DNA of 64,000 bases from Silvibacterium acidisoli. GTDB taxonomy: Bacteria; Acidobacteriota; Terriglobia; Terriglobales; Acidobacteriaceae. This document shows positions 52,782 to 62,000 of this stretch, one piece after another (position 1 is the first letter of the stretch; each line of letters starts with the position of its first letter). Both the position numbers and the translations under genes were made by a program. The notes beneath the pieces are model-generated. The model searched no databases, had not been told where the DNA came from, and saw only the letters and a list, made by a program, of their open reading frames with translations. The DNA lies in contig CP085323.1 of the NCBI GenBank assembly GCA_022870745.1, forward strand, positions 2,852,001 through 2,916,000, given 5' to 3'.

Positions 52782-52808
52782 GCTCCCTCAATCGCCGAAA
52801 GGATGACC

Positions 52809-53153
52809 ATGAGCAACATATTCGAAAAGCTGGGCGTCAGCATAGAGAACTTCGGAAAGTGGATGGTGGATGCCATCAAGGACACCGTCAGCCTGGCCAT
52901 AAAGGTCGCGACGATCCTGAAAGCCGAGAAGCCGCTGGAAGCCCAGTTCGTTTCAGGCCTGTCCACCATCGTGGCAGATGTGGAAGCCCTGATTGCTGCC
53001 TCGGAGTCGGCCGTCACCACTGAAGGATTCAATCTCTCGGCGGACACGGCAGCCTACCAGCAGTTCCTTACCTTGATCGCCGACTTCAAAAAGCTCGCCC
53101 CGATCGTCCAAGAAGCCGTCGACATTCTCGAAGGCAAGCAGACGGCCGCCTAA
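52809..53153 (+). CDS. Hypothetical helical protein
   Basis: 114 residues, no Cys, mostly amphipathic helix: MSNIFEKLGVSIENFGKWMVDAIKDTVSLAIKVATIL, and a C-terminal FLTLIADFKKLAPIVQEAVDILEG. The ATG at 52809 is preferred over one at 52803 because AAAGG then has a 6-nt spacing. The regular Ala/Val spacing could suit a bundle or membrane-surface protein. No family is recognised. It sits between two terminators, so it is transcribed alone. Confidence 0.65.
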   Translation: MSNIFEKLGVSIENFGKWMVDAIKDTVSLAIKVATILKAEKPLEAQFVSGLSTIVADVEALIAASESAVTTEGFNLSADTAAYQQFLTLIADFKKLAPIVQEAVDILEGKQTAA

Positions 53154-53180
53154 ATCACAACGGGACCCTTGCAGGAACAG

Positions 53181-53208
53181 GCGCCCGGACCCGCGATCCG
53201 GGCGCTTT
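53181..53208 (+). terminator. Terminator after the 114-residue gene
   Basis: A 9-bp stem GCGCCCGGA (53181-53189) / TCCGGGCGC (53197-53205), loop CCCGCGA, followed by TTT. Confidence 0.7.
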
Positions 53209-53264
53209 CCTGAAATTCATCCAGATTTGCCTCAAATGTGCGACCCTGCTGCATCGAAGGAAAT

Positions 53265-54035
53265 ATGCCAGGACTCTCACAGCGCGTCGCTATCGTTACC
53301 GGATCCAGCTCCGGCATCGGGCAGAGCATCGCCATCCACCTTGCCCAGCAGGGAGCGAACGTGGTCATCAACTACTCGCGCTCCAAAGATGGGGCGGAGC
53401 AGACGCTTGAAACCGTGCGCAAAGCCGGTGTCGACGGTCTGATCGTGCAGGCAGACGTCTCGAAAGTAGACCAGGCCCGCAGCCTGGTCGAACAGGCATG
53501 GATCAAGTTTGGTAAGGCCGACGTGCTGGTGAACAACGCCGGGTACGAAAAGCGCTCGGATTTCCTCGAGGTCAGCGAAGAAGACTACGACAATGTGCTC
53601 GGCGTGAATCTGAAAGGACCGTTCTTCCTCACGCAGGCGTTCGCCAAGCGGCTGAGCGAGGCGAATCTGCCGGGACGGGTCATCAACATCAGTTCCGTCC
53701 ATGAAGACATGGCCTTTCCCCACTTCGCCAGCTACTGCGCCAGCAAGGGAGGCCTGCGCATGCTCATGCGCAACCTCGCCGTGGAACTGGGTCCGATGGG
53801 CATCACCGTGAACAACATCGCGCCGGGCGCCATCGCTACGCCGATGAATAAGTCGCTGCTCGAGGATAAGCCCAAGCTCAATGCGCTGCTCTCGCAGATT
53901 CCCCTGGGGCGTCTGGGTACTCCGGAAGAGGTGGCGGCGATGACGGCCTATCTGGCTTCTGAAGACGCGAGCTACGTCAATGGAGCGACCCTGCTGATTG
54001 ACGGCGGCCTCACGCGCAACTATCACGAGCAATAG
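53265..54035 (+). CDS. SDR family oxidoreductase (glucose-dehydrogenase-like)
   Basis: 256-residue classical SDR: AIVTGSSSGIGQSIAIHLAQQGANVVINYSRS (cofactor motif), NNAGYEKRSDFLEV, active-site SSVHEDMAFPHFASYCASKGG, and the C-terminal YVNGATLLIDGGLTRNY. The N-S-Y-K tetrad is complete. It is most like bacterial glucose 1-dehydrogenases and related sugar SDRs. GAAGG lies 5 nt before ATG 53265. Located 61 nt upstream of treZ on the same strand, so possibly in one sugar-related transcript. Confidence 0.9.
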   Translation: MPGLSQRVAIVTGSSSGIGQSIAIHLAQQGANVVINYSRSKDGAEQTLETVRKAGVDGLIVQADVSKVDQARSLVEQAWIKFGKADVLVNNAGYEKRSDFLEVSEEDYDNVLGVNLKGPFFLTQAFAKRLSEANLPGRVINISSVHEDMAFPHFASYCASKGGLRMLMRNLAVELGPMGITVNNIAPGAIATPMNKSLLEDKPKLNALLSQIPLGRLGTPEEVAAMTAYLASEDASYVNGATLLIDGGLTRNYHEQ

Positions 54036-54096
54036 CAACTGCCGCAGCCCGGAGTGGATCAAACCCGGCAGCACAAGCAACAAGTCAGGAAGGCCA

Positions 54097-55827
54097 ATGC
54101 ACACGTTTCGCGTCTGGGCGCCGAACGCCCGGAAGGTTCAGGTTAAAGTTGGGGAGAAGCTGCATCCGCTGACCGCGCAGCCCCACGGATGGTGGCAGGC
54201 CGCGGTCGAAACGGCGAAGCCGGGAAGCGACTACGTCTACCGTATCGACGACGACACGCTCGATCTGCCCGATCCACGCTCTGCGTTTCAGCCGGAGGGA
54301 GTGCACGGCCCGTCGCGAGTGGTCGATCACGCCGCCTACCCATGGAAGGATGCTTCATGGAAAGCTCCTTCGTTTGAAGACGCCATCGTCTACGAGCTGC
54401 ATATCGGCACCTTCACTCCCGAAGGTACCTACCGCGCCGCGCAGCAGCACATCGGCGACCTGAAGGATCTGGGCATCACCCATGTCGAATTGACCCCGGT
54501 ATCGGCGTTTCCCGGCGTACAAGGCTGGGGATACGACGGCGTCGATCTGTACGCGCCGCATGCGCCCTATGGTTCGCCGGACGAGCTGAAGGCCTTCGTC
54601 GACGCCTGCCACGCAGCCGGCCTTGCCGTGCTGCTCGACGTGGTCTATAACCACCTCGGCCCTTCGGGAAACTACACCGGCAAGTTCGGCCCATACTTCA
54701 CCGCCAGCCACCACACGCCGTGGGGAGACGCCGTCAACTTCGAGGAAGGCGGCAGCGACGAGGTACGCCGCTTCTTCATCGACAACGCGCTCATGTGGCT
54801 GCGCGATTATCACTTCGACGGATTGCGCCTCGACGCTGTTCACGCCTACGTCGATCGCTCGGCGATCCATTTCATGGAGCAGCTGGCGACGGACGTACGC
54901 GCACTCGAAAAGCAGACCGGCCATACCTACGCTGTCATTGCCGAAAGCGACCTCAACGATCCGCGCGTGGTCGCTCCGATCGATCGCGGCGGCTATGGAT
55001 TCGACGCGCAGTGGAGCGACGACTTTCAGCACGCGATCTTCTCGCTGCTGGCGAACGATCGCAGCGGCTATTATGCGGACTTCGGTTCTTTCGCAGATTT
55101 AGCGAAGGCGCTCGAACGCGCATTCGTCTACGACGGGCAGTATTCCGCCTATCGCGATCACGCTCATGGCCGCCCCATCGTCGATCTGCCCTCGTGGAAG
55201 TTCCTCGGCTATTCGCAGAATCACGACCAGGTCGGGAACCGCGCGCAGGGCGAGCGGATTTCTCACCTGGTGAGCGAAGGCCGCACAAGAATCGCCGCCG
55301 CCGTCGTGTTGACCGCGCCGTTCGTACCGATGCTGTTTCAAGGTGAGGAGTGGGCGGCGTCGACGCCGTTTCAGTACTTCACCGATCACGACGATCCAGA
55401 TCTCGGTCGTGCCGTTTCAGAAGGCCGCAAGAAAGAATTTGTCGCCTTCGGATGGAAGCCGAGTGAAGTGCCCGACCCGCAAAGCCCGAAGACATTCGAG
55501 GATTCAAAGCTCAAGTGGGAAGAGCGCAGCCAGCCGCAACACGCGGCAATGCTCGACTGGTATCGCAGGCTGATTCATCTGCGAAAGACCACAAAAGATC
55601 TCGCTCCCGGGCCTCTCGAAGCGACGAAGGTCCGGTTCGAAGAAAAAGAGAAGTGGATGATGATCGAACGGGGCAGCATCCGGATCGTCTTCAGCCTGGC
55701 AGAAGAGCCGGTCACTGTAGATCTCGGAAGCAACACGAAGATACTGCTGCAATCGTCGGACGGAATCGCCTTGTCAGGACATACCCTGAAGCTGACACCG
55801 GATTCTGTAGCGATCCTGCGGGTCTGA
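54097..55827 (+). CDS. treZ: Malto-oligosyltrehalose trehalohydrolase
   Basis: GH13 enzyme that releases trehalose from maltooligosyl trehalose. 576 aa. An N-terminal E-set domain (HTFRVWAPNARKVQVKV) precedes a catalytic barrel with VYELHIGTFTPEGTYRAA. Active-site elements: DVVYNHLGPSGNY, nucleophile Asp in FDGLRLDAVHAY, acid Glu in VIAESDLND, and SQNHDQVGNRAQGER. LFQGEEWAASTPFQYFTDH is specific for TreZ. GGAAGG precedes ATG 54097. Its partner TreY is not in the window. One nt separates its stop from the convergent cobA-type gene. Confidence 0.95.
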   Translation: MHTFRVWAPNARKVQVKVGEKLHPLTAQPHGWWQAAVETAKPGSDYVYRIDDDTLDLPDPRSAFQPEGVHGPSRVVDHAAYPWKDASWKAPSFEDAIVYELHIGTFTPEGTYRAAQQHIGDLKDLGITHVELTPVSAFPGVQGWGYDGVDLYAPHAPYGSPDELKAFVDACHAAGLAVLLDVVYNHLGPSGNYTGKFGPYFTASHHTPWGDAVNFEEGGSDEVRRFFIDNALMWLRDYHFDGLRLDAVHAYVDRSAIHFMEQLATDVRALEKQTGHTYAVIAESDLNDPRVVAPIDRGGYGFDAQWSDDFQHAIFSLLANDRSGYYADFGSFADLAKALERAFVYDGQYSAYRDHAHGRPIVDLPSWKFLGYSQNHDQVGNRAQGERISHLVSEGRTRIAAAVVLTAPFVPMLFQGEEWAASTPFQYFTDHDDPDLGRAVSEGRKKEFVAFGWKPSEVPDPQSPKTFEDSKLKWEERSQPQHAAMLDWYRRLIHLRKTTKDLAPGPLEATKVRFEEKEKWMMIERGSIRIVFSLAEEPVTVDLGSNTKILLQSSDGIALSGHTLKLTPDSVAILRV

Positions 55828-55828
55828 G

Positions 55829-56575
55829 TTACTCGTCCACGGAAAGCGATGCCAGCGCGGCTTCGATCTCCGAAGCCGCCGGCATCTTCTGAAAAGCCCA
55901 TCCGGCAAGCACCAGCGTAGGAGCAGGTCCTGCATCTGTCCTGGCCAGCTCACCCAGGGTGGTGTGAGCGATCTGTTGGTCGGGCTGCGCCGCGCGCGAA
56001 ATGGCGATACACGGCAAGTCATCAGGCAGCCCGGCCTGCTTCCATTCCGCGGCAAGCGCCGAGAAGTCGCGTCCCGGCATGTAGACCACGCGCGTAGGCT
56101 CGGCAATGGCCGGAGGTCCCCCAGTGGCGTGATGCCCCGAGCTGAAGACAATGCTCGACGCTGCACGCCGGTCCGTCAGCGAGCACTGTAACGCCGAAGC
56201 TGCCGCAAATGCCGCTGTAATGCCCGGAACGACCTCAAACTCCACGCCGGCTTCGCGCAATGCGTCCATCTCTTCGGCCGCCCGGCCAAAGACCAATGGA
56301 TCGCCGCTCTTGAGCCGCACGACGTGATGACCCTGCCGCGCCTCGTCGATCATTAGCTGGTTGATCTCGGCCTGCGTAATCTTCTTCGCGCCGCAACGCT
56401 TGCCGACGTTTTCTCGTCTCGCATTGGGAGCCGCCAGTTCGAGCACTGCTTCCGTCACGAGATCGTCGTACAGCACCACGTCCGCGTGTTTCAGCAGACG
56501 CGCCGCACGCACGGTCAGCAATTCGGGATCGCCAGGGCCTGCGCCCACCAGAAAAACCTTTGCGGGAGTTTTCAT
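55829..56575 (-). CDS. cobA: Uroporphyrinogen-III C-methyltransferase
   Basis: SAM-dependent enzyme methylating uroporphyrinogen III to precorrin-2, the entry to siroheme. 248 aa. SUMT motifs: VFLVGAGPGDPELLTVRA, VLYDDLV, GKRCG, VVRLKSGDPLVFGRAAEE, VPGITAAFAAAS, and VVYMPGRD. The ATG at 56575 overlaps the stop of the preceding dehydrogenase gene (ATGA), indicating coupling. Together the two genes correspond to the split halves of CysG, here supplying siroheme to the adjacent reductase. Confidence 0.95.
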   Translation of the reverse strand: MKTPAKVFLVGAGPGDPELLTVRAARLLKHADVVLYDDLVTEAVLELAAPNARRENVGKRCGAKKITQAEINQLMIDEARQGHHVVRLKSGDPLVFGRAAEEMDALREAGVEFEVVPGITAAFAAASALQCSLTDRRAASSIVFSSGHHATGGPPAIAEPTRVVYMPGRDFSALAAEWKQAGLPDDLPCIAISRAAQPDQQIAHTTLGELARTDAGPAPTLVLAGWAFQKMPAASEIEAALASLSVDE

Positions 56576-57186
56576 GCGCGCTTCTCCCAGGCAAGCTTGC
56601 GCGAAGGGCAGTCCTGCGATTCGCACAGCTCTCGCTGCGCCAGCTTGTGCAGCAGCATCTTGCGCTCTTCACCCGAGGGATATGCGGCCAGCACCTCGCG
56701 CCGCAATTCTCCTACGGATTGAAGCCAGGGCCCGAGATCCTGAGGGAGCTGCTCGTCGATCTCCTGCCGCAGACGCTGCGCCAGGGCCGGGCTTTCTCCG
56801 TTGGTGGAGATGGCAATCTGCAGGTCGCCGCGGGTCACAATCGATCCGAAATAGAAATCGCAGTGCGGAGGATCATCGACCGAGTTGCACAGGATGTTGC
56901 GGCGTACTGCTTCGCTGTAAACAGCAGCGTTCACATCAGGACGATCCGTGGCCGCAACGACCAGGAACACTTCGTCGAGATCGGCCTCGGTGAACTCGCG
57001 CTCGATGAGCTCGATGCGTCCCGCGCGCGCCAGTTCAGAGAACTCAGCACGCGCCTGGGGAGCGATCACGCGCAGCCTGGCTTCCGCGCCGAGCAGGGAA
57101 GGGATCTTCTGCAAAGCCACTTCCCCGGCTCCAACCAGCAGGCACTGGCGTCCCGCGAGTTTCACGAAGATGGGGAAGAGGCTCAT
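56572..57186 (-). CDS. Precorrin-2 dehydrogenase / sirohydrochlorin ferrochelatase (CysG N-terminal type)
   Basis: A 204-residue Met8/CysG-N-like protein that oxidises precorrin-2 and inserts iron to give siroheme. The Rossmann motif is GRQCLLVGAGEVALQKIPSLL. The catalytic region VAATDRPDVNAAVYSEAVRRNILCNSVDDPPHCDFYFGSIV is typical, followed by IAISTNGESPALAQRLRQEID. The C-terminal tail carries three Cys-containing turns (RELCESQDC). 8 nt downstream of the reductase gene and overlapping the methyltransferase gene. Confidence 0.93.
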   Translation of the reverse strand: MSLFPIFVKLAGRQCLLVGAGEVALQKIPSLLGAEARLRVIAPQARAEFSELARAGRIELIEREFTEADLDEVFLVVAATDRPDVNAAVYSEAVRRNILCNSVDDPPHCDFYFGSIVTRGDLQIAISTNGESPALAQRLRQEIDEQLPQDLGPWLQSVGELRREVLAAYPSGEERKMLLHKLAQRELCESQDCPSRKLAWEKRA

Positions 57187-57194
57187 GGTCTGGT

Positions 57195-58856
57195 TTAGTC
57201 TCCGGCCGGTGCAGCAGCCAGAACTTCACCGGCGAGACGCACGCGAATCGCTTCCGCGTCATGGCGTGAGAAGTAGGCACGCAGGCTCTCATCCGGGTTG
57301 CGTTCCTGGAGATAGCTGCTCAGCAGGCGCTCAATCGCGGCCGGTACTTCAGTCGCGGGCGCACGATAAGCGATGGGCCGTGCGACTGCGGAATACTTGC
57401 CGACAGCTCCGCCGACGACGAAATTGAAAGCGTCCACCATCTGGCCTTCATGCTTCACCTTCTTGCCTTCAAGACCGATGTCCGCAATCCAGTGCTGTCC
57501 GCAGCCATTGGGGCAGCCGGTCACGTGCAGCTTCAACTGCTGGTCGAAGCTTGGCATGCGCTCTTCGAGCTCATCTACCACCCAGCGTGCAAAGCCCTTG
57601 GTCTCGCTGATCGCGAGTTTGCAGAACTCGGTGCCGGTGCAGGCGACGGTTCCACGCCAGAAGCTCGATCCTTCGACGCGCAGGCCGATCGTTCCCAGGT
57701 CTTCCACCAGGGCCGAGATATTTGCCTTGGGGATGTTGACCAGCAGAATATTCTGCCCGATCGTTGCGCGAAGCTGTCCATCTCCGTATTTGTCGGCGAG
57801 ATCGGCAAGCGAGGCAAGCTGATCGCCGGAGAGGCGTCCGCGCAGCACCGTCGCTCCAACCGAATACAGGCCATCCTGCTTCTGCGGATGCACGCCGGTG
57901 TGATCGCGCAGAACCTCGTCGGGAATGTTTTCTTCCGGCGCCGAATCGAGCTTATAGCCCAGGCGGCGCTCCAGCTCTTCGAGGAAGCTCTCCGCGGTCC
58001 AGTTTTCCTTGAGGAAGAGATACTTCAAACGAGCCTTATCGCGGTTTTCGCGCAGGCCCTGCTGATCCTTGAAAATGCGCGCAATCTCTTTGGCAACGGC
58101 TACTGCCTGGTCCGGACGGACGAAAGCGTCCAGCTTCACGGCGAGGTGCGGCTCTTTCGAGAGCCCACCGCCCACGCGGATCGTGTAACCAACTTCTTCG
58201 CCGCGGCGTGCGCCGGTGAAGGCAATGTCGTTGATCTCGGGATAGGAGCACCAGACCGGGCAGCCGGTGGCGCAGATCTTGAACTTGCGGGGCAGGTTGT
58301 AAAACTCGGGGTTAGCGATCAGCTCCTTCGCCAGCTCCAGCGCCAGCGGCGAGGCATCGAGAATCTCCTCGTGATCGATTCCCGCCAGCGGGCATCCGGT
58401 CACATTGCGGACCACATCGCCGCAAGCGCCCTTGGGGGACAGGTTGATCTTGTCCAGTGCGTCGACAATTTCAGGAATCGACTCGATCGTCAGCCAGTGC
58501 AGCTGAATGTTCTGCCGGGTAGTGATGTCAGCCAGATTGCGGGCATGAGTCTTCGTTATGTCGGAAATTACGCGGAGCTGGTGCGAATCGATGATGCCGT
58601 TGGGCATGGCGATGCGCATCATGAAGTATTCGCTGGCCAGGCCTTCGCCGCCCTTGCCGCCGACCGCGCCGATGCCGTCACCCTGCGTGTAAATGCCCCA
58701 CCACTTGAAGTAGGCGCCCGCCCATTCGGGCACGACGCTGGCACGGCCTTCGCGGGCGAATGCACGAACCTCGTCAAAAATCTCCCAGGGATTCTTCTCG
58801 CGCTTCAGGCGCTCCATGCGCTGGGCTTTGGTCTCTTTTACCGGTACGTCGGCCAT
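57195..58856 (-). CDS. Ferredoxin-type nitrite/sulfite reductase (siroheme, [4Fe-4S])
   Basis: 553-residue cytosolic enzyme for six-electron reduction of sulfite to sulfide or nitrite to ammonia. It contains two NIR/SIR repeats. The cluster/siroheme ligands are C406 and C412 (ACTGTEFCKLAI) and C448 and C452 (VTGCPNGCGQHW). A first-half Cys set (TGCPLAG, ATGCPVWC) is also seen. The family cannot be split by eye between NirA and Sir. The cysteine-rich leader upstream and the linked siroheme genes favour sulfite reduction. First structural gene of a three-gene operon. Shine-Dalgarno AGGGAG is about 17 nt upstream and therefore not optimal. Confidence 0.93.
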   Translation of the reverse strand: MADVPVKETKAQRMERLKREKNPWEIFDEVRAFAREGRASVVPEWAGAYFKWWGIYTQGDGIGAVGGKGGEGLASEYFMMRIAMPNGIIDSHQLRVISDITKTHARNLADITTRQNIQLHWLTIESIPEIVDALDKINLSPKGACGDVVRNVTGCPLAGIDHEEILDASPLALELAKELIANPEFYNLPRKFKICATGCPVWCSYPEINDIAFTGARRGEEVGYTIRVGGGLSKEPHLAVKLDAFVRPDQAVAVAKEIARIFKDQQGLRENRDKARLKYLFLKENWTAESFLEELERRLGYKLDSAPEENIPDEVLRDHTGVHPQKQDGLYSVGATVLRGRLSGDQLASLADLADKYGDGQLRATIGQNILLVNIPKANISALVEDLGTIGLRVEGSSFWRGTVACTGTEFCKLAISETKGFARWVVDELEERMPSFDQQLKLHVTGCPNGCGQHWIADIGLEGKKVKHEGQMVDAFNFVVGGAVGKYSAVARPIAYRAPATEVPAAIERLLSSYLQERNPDESLRAYFSRHDAEAIRVRLAGEVLAAAPAGD

Positions 58857-58882
58857 GATCTTTTCTGCTTTCTCCCTAAGTA

Positions 58883-58907
58883 CAAAAGCCCACCTTGCGG
58901 GTGGGCT
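58883..58907 (-). terminator. Attenuator-type terminator before the reductase gene
   Basis: On the minus strand AGCCCACC pairs with GGTGGGCT (8 bp, loop CGCAA) and is followed by TTTTG. It lies after the leader-peptide stop and 26 nt before the reductase ATG, so it would abort transcription before the structural genes. Confidence 0.75.
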
Positions 58908-58934
58908 GAGCGGTCGATGCGAATCTGTAGCGTT

Positions 58935-59006
58935 CTACTCGCAGCTCCGGCCCAGCGTGAAACAACACGCGTGACAGGCAGCAATGCAAATGGAGTAGAA
59001 AGGCAT
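58935..59006 (-). CDS. Cysteine-rich leader peptide
   Basis: A 23-codon reading frame on the minus strand, beginning MPFYS and containing ICIAACHACC, then ending GRSCE. Five of 23 residues are Cys, including a CHACC cluster and a final Cys two codons before the stop. A predicted promoter places +1 at this ATG, so translation would be leaderless; in fact only AAGAA precedes it. A downstream terminator and then a siroheme reductase gene follow. This is the arrangement of a ribosome-mediated attenuator responding to charged tRNA-Cys. An in-frame ATG at 59027 lies within the promoter and is unlikely. Known cysteine leaders upstream of sulfur genes are described mainly in Actinobacteria; this sequence is not recognised. 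Confidence 0.65.
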   Translation of the reverse strand: MPFYSICIAACHACCFTLGRSCE

Positions 59007-59013
59007 TTCTTCA

Positions 59014-59042
59014 AGGATATTGCGCATAAAGAAAGCGGTCAA
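59014..59042 (-). promoter_or_regulatory. Predicted promoter of the reductase/siroheme operon
   Basis: On the minus strand, -35 TTGACC (59037-59042), a 17-nt spacer and -10 TATCCT (59014-59019). Seven nt later comes the leader ATG. The -35 element lies inside the stem of the upstream receptor gene's terminator. Confidence 0.55.
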
Positions 59043-59077
59043 GCTTGAACCTTGGAGGTTCGAAGCCTGACCGCTTT
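59032..59077 (-). terminator. Terminator of the TonB receptor gene
   Basis: On the minus strand AAAGCGGTCA pairs with TGACCGCTTT (10 bp), with a further imperfect inner stem (GAACC / GGTTC), then CTTTAT. It begins 13 nt after the receptor stop codon. Confidence 0.8.
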
Positions 59078-59089
59078 GTTGAGAACGAG

Positions 59090-62000
59090 TTAGAAGCTGA
59101 AGACAGCCTGTACATACACCCGGCGGCTGGCAGACGAGGTACCGAAGATTCCCTGCTGCAGGGCATTCGACTTGCCGAACTCCGGTGAGCCGAGCACCCC
59201 GGTCGGCGGGGCCAGGTTGATGTCGTTAAACAGGTTCAAAGCCTGAGCGTTCAACGTTAGCGTGTAGCGTCCATGGGTCGGACCCTGCTGCTGGCCCTGT
59301 CCGCCGTGACGTCCGCCCGGTCCACCGGGGCCACCCTGGTTGCCGCTCAGGCCGCCCGGCCCAAGACCGCCGCCCGGAGGTCCACCCTGACCGCCACCAC
59401 CGCCGCCGTGTCCGCCTCCCCCACCGCCGGGCCCGAAACCACCCTGCGGAGCCGCGCCAGCGACTTTGGGGCCGAAGCTGATGGTCTTGCTCACACGAGC
59501 ATTGACTGTTATGAGATTCGGACCATCGCCATAGTAGTTCGGCACGAGCTTTTCACCCGCAGCCAGGCCAGCCGTGGGATCTAGATTGAAGTTGCCGTAC
59601 GCGGTCTGGACTGTGTCCGTATCGCCCGCCTGGGCAAAGGTAGGACGGTCGTTAAAGAACGAATCGCCGTTGTTGTCCTGCCCGGTCGTGATGTTAAACG
59701 GGGAGCCTGACTGCACGACGATAAAGGGGCTCACGCGGATGTTCCACGGAGCCGACCAGCTGCCCATCAGGAAGAGACGATTACGTACGTCGAAAGATGC
59801 CCGTCCGTAGTCCGCCTTCAGGTTGGCGGAATTACTCGGATTGCCAGTCACCGTGCCTACGTCGCTGTTGGCCCAGCTTACCGAATCGAAGCCGAAGATC
59901 GAGAGCTGTCTGCCGAAGCGGGCATTGAAGTTCATCATCAGCTGGTTTTGCTTGAAGACGCCTTCGGAGTAGTACTGGTAAACATTTGGATCGGCAGGGT
60001 TGTACCCGGCCAGGTACGGCGCATTGGCGTTGCGGGTCGTGAGCTGGTGATTGCCGAGCGAGTTAATGTAGGTCAGCGAGAAGGTTGAGGCACGCGTAAT
60101 CTGCCGCTCAATGCCCACCGCAGCCTGCTGGGTAACCGGCGCATGCAGGTTCGGGGAGATCTGGTAAACGGCAGAATTACTTGTACTTGCATCCGTGCCT
60201 TCGCAGGCTGCCAGGTCGGTTGAAGTAATGCTGGTTGCCGAGTAGCAGGAAGGGTCGCGGATTACGACTTCCTTCTGTGGTGAGTCGGCATTCTCGTTGA
60301 GCCGTTTTGCCTGAAGGATTTCGGCGATCTGGAAGCGGTCATAGAAGAATCCGTAGCCGCCACGGATCACGGTCTTGGGCGGCTTACCTTTCCCTCCGAC
60401 GCCCCAGGCGAAGCTCAGGCGCGGCGCCCAGTCGTTCTTATCCTGAATGTTGGACTGCGATTCCCAGCGGACGCCGTAGCTGAGCGTCAGGTTCTTGTTG
60501 GCGCGCCAGTCGTCCTGGTAGTAAAGACCCACATCGGTCAGGCTGGAGACGATATTCGGGCTGCCATAGGCCAGGTTGAGCTGGCTGGGACCGCCGCCGG
60601 TAGCGCGAATCTGTGCCCAGCTCTGCCCCGTACCCAGGCCGCGGATCGTATTCCCGTAGGCCTCAGCAGCCGTGGTCGTGACGCAACCCACCGTGTCGCT
60701 CGTGCACTGGTTGCCGCCAAAGGTAAATTCTCCGTTGAAACTGGAGCTGGCCGTGTTGGCATCGCGTTGATAGCGAAGACGCCCGCCAAAGTTGATCGAG
60801 TGTGTCTTGAGCGCAATCTCGGTCAGGTTCTGCAGCTCGTAGTGCAGCGTGTGATCGCTGATCGTCTGGTCTGGATAACCGCCGAAGGCTTCGAGGCCGG
60901 AGACAGCAGTCTCCGGAGCAGTGGACGACGGAGTGGTCTTCGAGAAGTCGCGCAGGAACTGGAAGCGGGTCTCGTTAATCACCTTGTCGCTCAGGATCTG
61001 CGTATCGCTGATCTGAACGGTGTGCTCGGTCGACGAGGTGTTGTAGGCCTGATCCCGCAGCGAGAACTGGCCCACGCCCTGGTTCTTGTCGTTGTCGTCA
61101 TAGAACTGGTAGCGAACACTCAGCGTGTTCTTGTCTCCCAGCTGCAGGTCGATGCGTGGGCTGATGTTGGTCCGCCCGTGTGGTGTCACCACCGCGTCGT
61201 TGAAGGAGACCGGGGTGTAATCGGCGGTGTTGTTGTAAACACCCGCGGCAAAATTGCCATTGACCTCGCCCTGCAGCCGGTAGGCCGCGACGATGGCGTC
61301 GTCCTGAATGGCGCGATGCTCGGCGCTGACGAAATACGAGGCGTGCTTGTTGATCGGCCCGCTTACCGTGCCGTTGTACTGGTAGCTGTAGTAGTCGGGG
61401 ATGTTCTTGTCGAAGGGGTTACCGGTGTTCAGCTGCGAGGGATTTCCCATGCCCATGAACTGGGCGCGGAACTTGTCCGTGCCCGGCTTGGTCAGGATCT
61501 CGATGCGGCCATAACCCAGCTTGTCATATTGAGCAGAGAACGGATTCTGGTTGATCCGGATCTCGCGAATGGCGGATTTCGGAGGCAGTTCGCCCGCCGT
61601 AAAGCCGTCGATATAGATCTGGCCGCCATTCGGCCCGGCGCCCGGCCCGGCCAGAGCGTTCAATTCGTTCGAAAGCTCGTCCGGATCGTCGGAAAGTGCG
61701 TCGAGATCAGCGCCTTTCAGCACCAGGCTATTGGCGTTGGCCGTCGGATCGACGCTGACGGTCGGAGTGTCCTCATTCACCACTACCTGCTGCTTCTCGA
61801 CGGCAATGTCCATCTTCACGTCAAACTGCAGATTCTGGCCGCTCTTTACCGTGACAGCTTTCGAGCTCGAAGAGGCAAAACCAGGCGCGGTCGCGATCAC
61901 GATATACATGCCCGGCGTGACGCCGCGGGTGGTATACCCGCCGTCCTGGCTCGAGGTCGCGGTGGCGACGGTATGACCGTCCGGGGTAGTCAGGCTGACG

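Noticed and set aside
59006-59027. Leader peptide starting at the in-frame ATG 59027 (30 codons)
   Set aside because: This ATG lies inside the spacer of the predicted promoter, so it would not be transcribed from that start. It remains possible if transcription reads through from the receptor gene.
58857-59030. SAM or cobalamin riboswitch before the reductase
   Set aside because: No conserved riboswitch core is visible. A short Cys-rich frame plus terminator explains the region better.
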